Source: Setophaga petechia (taxonomy: Eukaryota > Chordata > Aves > Passeriformes > Parulidae). Taken from it: DNA of 64,000 nt. Below the pieces are notes generated by a model. The model saw only the letters and a list, made by a program, of their open reading frames with translations. It did not search any database and was not told where the DNA came from. Below are positions 59,750-64,000 of the stretch, in pieces; position 1 is the stretch's first letter, and each line of letters starts with the position of its first letter. The translations under genes and the position numbers were made by a program. Location: the NCBI GenBank assembly GCA_024362935.1, contig JANCRA010000008.1:29940557-30004556 (forward strand), in the 5' to 3' direction.

Positions 59750-60181
59750 TTGTACATCAAAGAAAAGAAAAAAAAAAAGCTGCTGCCAATCTTTAATATT
59801 TTGGATACTGTAATCTTGTGGAAGCTTTAATAGGTCTCCATTGTTAATATCTAAAACTCCATTTCTTTTTCTTGCAAGTAAGTCTTCTAAAAGCAGTTTA
59901 TCTGTGATGTCTTTAACCACATTTGCAATACTTACTTTGACTGAAAGCTTCTGCTCTACAGTTATAGGAAAAACATGGCTAATAACTCTTTCTCCTAAAA
60001 ACATCAGTCCCTTTGCTACTGTTACAACTGTGTAATTTATGACATCTCCGTGTAGAAAGTCTGATGGTTTTAACACTTCATACTGCGAAAGGGACAAAGC
60101 AGCATTCTCTTCCTTTCTATCTTTTCTGCTCCCAAGGTAGTTTTGATTATGGTGTGCATTGATCCAAATCTGCAACTCTCA
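59750..60181 (-). CDS. unidentified protein-like open frame, possible exon, pseudogene or inserted element
   Basis: A - strand frame of about 140 codons reads like real protein. Parts are ELQIWINAHHNQNYLGSRK, LSQYEVLKPSDFLHGD, VAKGLMFLGERVISHVFPIT, LLLEDLLARKRNGVLDINN and LLKLPQDYSIQNIKDW. No ATG stands at the start: the upstream codon is TGA, so the 5' part is missing or spliced. The frame then passes into a T-rich tract (about 59,761-59,777) giving FFFLFF, so the coding part probably ends near KDWQQ. A donor-like AAA|GTAAGT lies inside it near 59,937. I do not recognise the family. It could be one exon of a gene outside the window, a pseudogene or an old viral or transposon insertion. Confidence 0.35.
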
Positions 60182-60454
60182 ATTCAGTGGAAATTTTCTC
60201 TCTGTAAATTTTTATATAAACTGCAGGATTTTTCTCCTACAAATGGCAGGGTTTACTGTTTCCTTTGAAGCATAGCCTGTCTTCCCAAAGCTCTTTACTT
60301 GATCCTAAAATCCACTGATTTAAATGAGCAACTGTTAGCATATTTTGTAATTTTATGTAATTAAAAATGGGGTTTGAAGTCACAACAATAAAGGTTTTCA
60401 TTAATAAGGGTCATTCCAATCTGTAAAATTCACACAATCTGTTATGCAGCACAT

Positions 60455-60655
60455 ATCAGGCTAAGCTTGGATACTGTGAGGAGAGAGTCTGAAGGAGGGC
60501 CAGGAAGATGACCAAAGGATTGGAGAACCTGACCTCTCAGGAGACACTGGAGTTGATCACTCCCTGGAGACAAGAGGGCTTGGAGGGATCTCATCGCAGC
60601 ATTCCAGTACTTAAGTGGTGGCTACAAAGAGGATGCCCCTTTTGTTTCCAGAGAA
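60455..60655 (+). mobile_element. CR1 LINE fragment
   Basis: On the + strand GGAGGGCCAGGAAGATGACC, GGATTGGAGAACCTGAC, GGAGGGATCTCATCGCAGCA and TTAAGTGGTGGCTACAAAGA follow the CR1 region between the reverse transcriptase end and the 3' UTR. It is about 200 bp long and decayed. The 63-codon frame at 60,508 lies in it. Confidence 0.85.
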
Positions 60656-63600
60656 AAGTAAAAATTCCAGCCTGTCAGAAGCTTGTAAGTCTTTGGTAAC
60701 TTATCAAACTAAATATAAGCACTGCATTTTCAGTGTTCAATCTAGATAGCTTTTTAGAACCATGTAGTCAAAATTTGCAAGAATCTTTTCTAAAGTAATT
60801 GCTTGCCATAATTATTTCATTACCATATACATATTATGATAGAAGAAGCCTCTAATGCAGTTTATCTAGTGCTTTCTGTAATAAAATAAAATGGTTATAA
60901 CTTTTAACAGCTCCACTTCCATCATGATTAGCAGCATATTTTGGGAGCTTGTCAGGAAAGAGTCTTTGAGTCAGAAAGGTGTCTTTTAGTGCCATTATGA
61001 AAATTTCTATAGCATTGGCAGAATTTCAAATTGTCAGGAGTCATAATTTTTCCCACGTACTGTATATTGTACAGATTAGAGTTTTGTGCTTCCTGCCAAA
61101 ACCCTTGACATCTGAGAGTGCTGTGTGCACATCAGGAAGCTATCCTAAATCATCATTATATCCAGAATTCAAAGTCTGAATGGATCATGAACCAAAGGAA
61201 TCTTTTTCTGTTTAGAAAGCCTGTAGGAGATAGCAACTGATCAAATAAGGAATTAATTCTGTACCGTGACTTTTTGTCTTCTGTATAATTTTTACCTTTG
61301 ACTCTGCCTATTAATAAAAATATCCCTTGGTTCACAAAGAATATACATGAGCTTGAGCAAGAGGACGTCTAGGACAAGCTACCTGTGAAGTTACACAAAG
61401 AAAGCATTACTTAGAGATCCTTGGTTGTTTAGCCCACTGAAACAAGACTGGTCAGATATAAATAACCTTTTAAAAAGGAAAAAGCCCACAGTCAGTGTGG
61501 CATGGCTTGGAAACCTTTTTGTGGATGTAATAACTAGTCGTTGTAGGACTCCAGAACACTAGTGGTTTAATCTCCCATTTTAAACTAATGACATCATAAA
61601 CCTCTGCAGATCTCCAAGTTTATATTCCACTAATATTTATTCCTACAATACCAAGAAGCTAAGTCAGCTGATGAAAGAAAATCAGAAAAAAAGACTGAGG
61701 GAGATAGCAGACTATTATATATCTGACATTCAGAGAAATCTGAGTTACACCAGTCAGTGCATGCACCACAGCCAAAAATTTCTGTCTGATGGCATTACAC
61801 AATTTTGGTCAACAAACTTGCAGTAACTTGAATATGGAGTGGGTTTCCTGAATTATAGGATTTGATGTTTCATAATCATTGTGAAGATGTCAGAAAACCG
61901 TGGAGCTGTCGTAGCAGTAGAGGCTCATTTCTTGTGCTGAGTGTATTTAACACACAGGATAACTGTGGAGTAGCTGAGGCTGGCTGGCAGGGGAGCTCTG
62001 CAGATTAACTCATGGGAGAGCAGCAGCCAGGCTTGAAACCAGGGCTGGAATCACCCACCAGTGAATCACACAGCAATCCAGGAGCTGTGAAGTAAGAGTA
62101 TGGAAATAAACACAAATGAATTTAGTAAGCATAGTTCTGGAGATAGGACTGCTAAAATGATGACTGATATAATTTAAAATATAGGATGAATTTGTGAAGC
62201 ATTTTGAATCCCATAAGCAGCAAGAAGCAGCAAGTACATTACAAGACAGCAAAAGATCACAAAAAATTTACGTGAAATGTGAATGGACAAAAATACCCTT
62301 TTGTCACAGATTGTATTGGTACTGATATGTGTCAAATGTTTGAACATTTTTCATATCTAAATTAACAATTTTCAAATCAAAGCAATTTGAATCTGGTCTA
62401 AACCCTTACCTAAGGAAATTCAATATGTCACAAAAGCTGCACAATGTTTTAGACATTAATGAATGACCTAAACCCAGTTTCCTGTTATAAAAATTCTTAA
62501 CTCTTGGCCAAAACCTCAGCATTTGAGAAATCCTTTCTTGCTCCTACCAATTCAGTTTATTATTTGTAAAGACAATTCCAAAAATATGTCTTCTGCACTG
62601 GTGCTTTATTGTCTGATATGTTTAACTTATTTTTCTTCTCTGAAATGTCACATTTGAGGTCACCAAATAATTTTCTGTTTTATTTAACAAGGTTTGTAAT
62701 TCTCATTTGGAAGCATATACTCTTTCCTACAGAGTTGATTATGGATAAATTGCCAATTACTTTTGGGCACAGAGAGATTGAAAGAGGTGCAGTGAGTTAT
62801 TTTTTGAAAGGCCCAAGCAGCTTGGACACTTAATTGATAGATTTCAATGGGAATGACACAGATGGTACAGTGAGGTCCATTTGGAAGTCCAGATATGCCC
62901 TTCTCTACTTCTTTGGGCTGAGAGTTTCAAAAACATTGATGTGCTGAAGTGAAATATGTAGTGCTGCACATATGTGGCCATAACTTTACAGGAGAGAGTA
63001 TTGGTCTCCAGACAGCTTGTGAGAGGTTCATCCTTCTCCAGAAACTCACTGCTGTTTCTCATAGAAGATCTACTTGTATTCTTGTCCAGTCTTAATTTCT
63101 ATGATCTTTCCTGTACTTAACAGATGCTGGTTACAACTATATAAAAAAAGAAAAAAATTAATCATAATTTCATTTAACATTTTTAGAGACTTGTTTTTCA
63201 CCCACTACATCTTCTCAAAGACTCAAGAAATATATTACAATAATTCAGTTTATTTTCCAGAAATTTAATTTAAATAACCATCAGTTTCTCTGTACCAGTA
63301 GTGCATCAGAACAGATTTTGTAGCAGTTTTGATAACTAAGACAAATATAAACTTCAGCCAGATTAATATAAACTTTTAATTGAATTCATGTCATTTGTGG
63401 TTTGATTTATGGGTTTTGCAGGTTGTATGTATTTGGATTTTTAAACATTCTTGAAATACATAAATTGATTTGCATAGAGATATGAGGAAGTGATATAATC
63501 CTTCTACATCTACAGACATAATTTTCTCTACATTAGTCAAGGTTTAATTACAGTGGTGAAGATTTTTCTTCCTACACATAAGATACTGCACTTTTTAATA

Positions 63601-64000
63601 GATCTTATTATTTGAAAATGTCTCTTGAAATTCAGCATTTATCACAATTTGACTAACTTCATCATTCACTAAATTTAAAACCCAGTTGTCTTTTTCCTAG
63701 GTTTTTTTTTGGTTCAGTTTGAAGAGCTTGCAGTACTTCATTCAAACGATCCTTCATCTTTTATTTTTATCTTTAATGCAAAAGCTAAGCAGGCATTTGA
63801 TTGACCATCTCTGTTTAGCTTTGACCGAGAGTCAGAAAAAAGCAGGAGACCAAGGGAGCCTTAGAACATTGATGTTTGAACTTCCAAGGATTAGTTGCTC
63901 CAGTGAACTGTTTTCAAAAGCTAATTTCTGAAATGTAACTCAAGGAGAAGTATAAGTTATTCTCTGACATTCTCAAAAGGTTAAATTGGAGAGGAAACTC
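60656..64000. other. gene-poor sequence to window end, nothing recognised
   Basis: AT-rich sequence. No exon, RNA gene or known repeat that I can support. Confidence 0.5.

Noticed and set aside
59717..60181. Retrocopy with poly(A) tail as explanation of the frame near 60 kb
   Set aside because: The homopolymer beside it is T on the coding strand, not A, so it is not a retrocopy tail in the sense direction.

Overview
The window reads as vertebrate nuclear DNA, most likely from a bird. It holds intron-split genes with GT-AG sites, two CpG islands, AT-rich introns and several fragments of CR1, the dominant LINE of birds and reptiles. I found no bacterial operons, CRISPR arrays or intact mobile elements.

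Region 1 (1-24,000, + strand) is the 3' part of CTNNAL1, which encodes alpha-catulin of the vinculin/alpha-catenin family. Fifteen consecutive coding exons encode about 555 residues. The 5' exons lie before the window. Every exon junction was phased by hand and the frame closes without a break.

Region 2 (23,880-27,690, - strand) is the complete small gene ABITRAM (FAM206A): six coding exons, 173 residues, starting in a CpG island. It is tail-to-tail with CTNNAL1 and the two 3' UTRs probably overlap. The second intron has a GC donor instead of GT.

Region 3 (27,700-31,060) has no coding exon. It holds two ungapped 115-bp direct copies at about 90% identity, one touching the ABITRAM CpG island, and the 3' UTR of the next gene.

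Region 4 (31,063-48,000, - strand) is complete SLC39A6 (ZIP6/LIV-1), a zinc importer with nine coding exons and 737 residues, plus a probable non-coding first exon in a second CpG island. A large decayed CR1 copy fills part of one intron.

Region 5 (48,200-64,000) is gene-poor. It contains a degenerate minisatellite-like block (51.8-53.1 kb), small CR1 pieces, a perfect terminator-like hairpin and one unexplained protein-like open frame on the - strand (59.75-60.18 kb).

In human, ABITRAM/CTNNAL1 are on 9q31 beside ELP1, while SLC39A6 is on 18q12 beside ELP2. Both genes share divergent promoters with an Elongator subunit there. Here the two are joined and neither ELP gene is seen, so this window spans a junction between segments that are separate in human. 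Parts of human chromosomes 9 and 18 correspond to the avian Z, so Z linkage is a reasonable inference but not shown. I found no convincing novel biological system. The most unusual items are the synteny junction with its duplicated 115-bp element, the unidentified frame near 60 kb, the GC-AG intron, and the divergent C-terminus of alpha-catulin.
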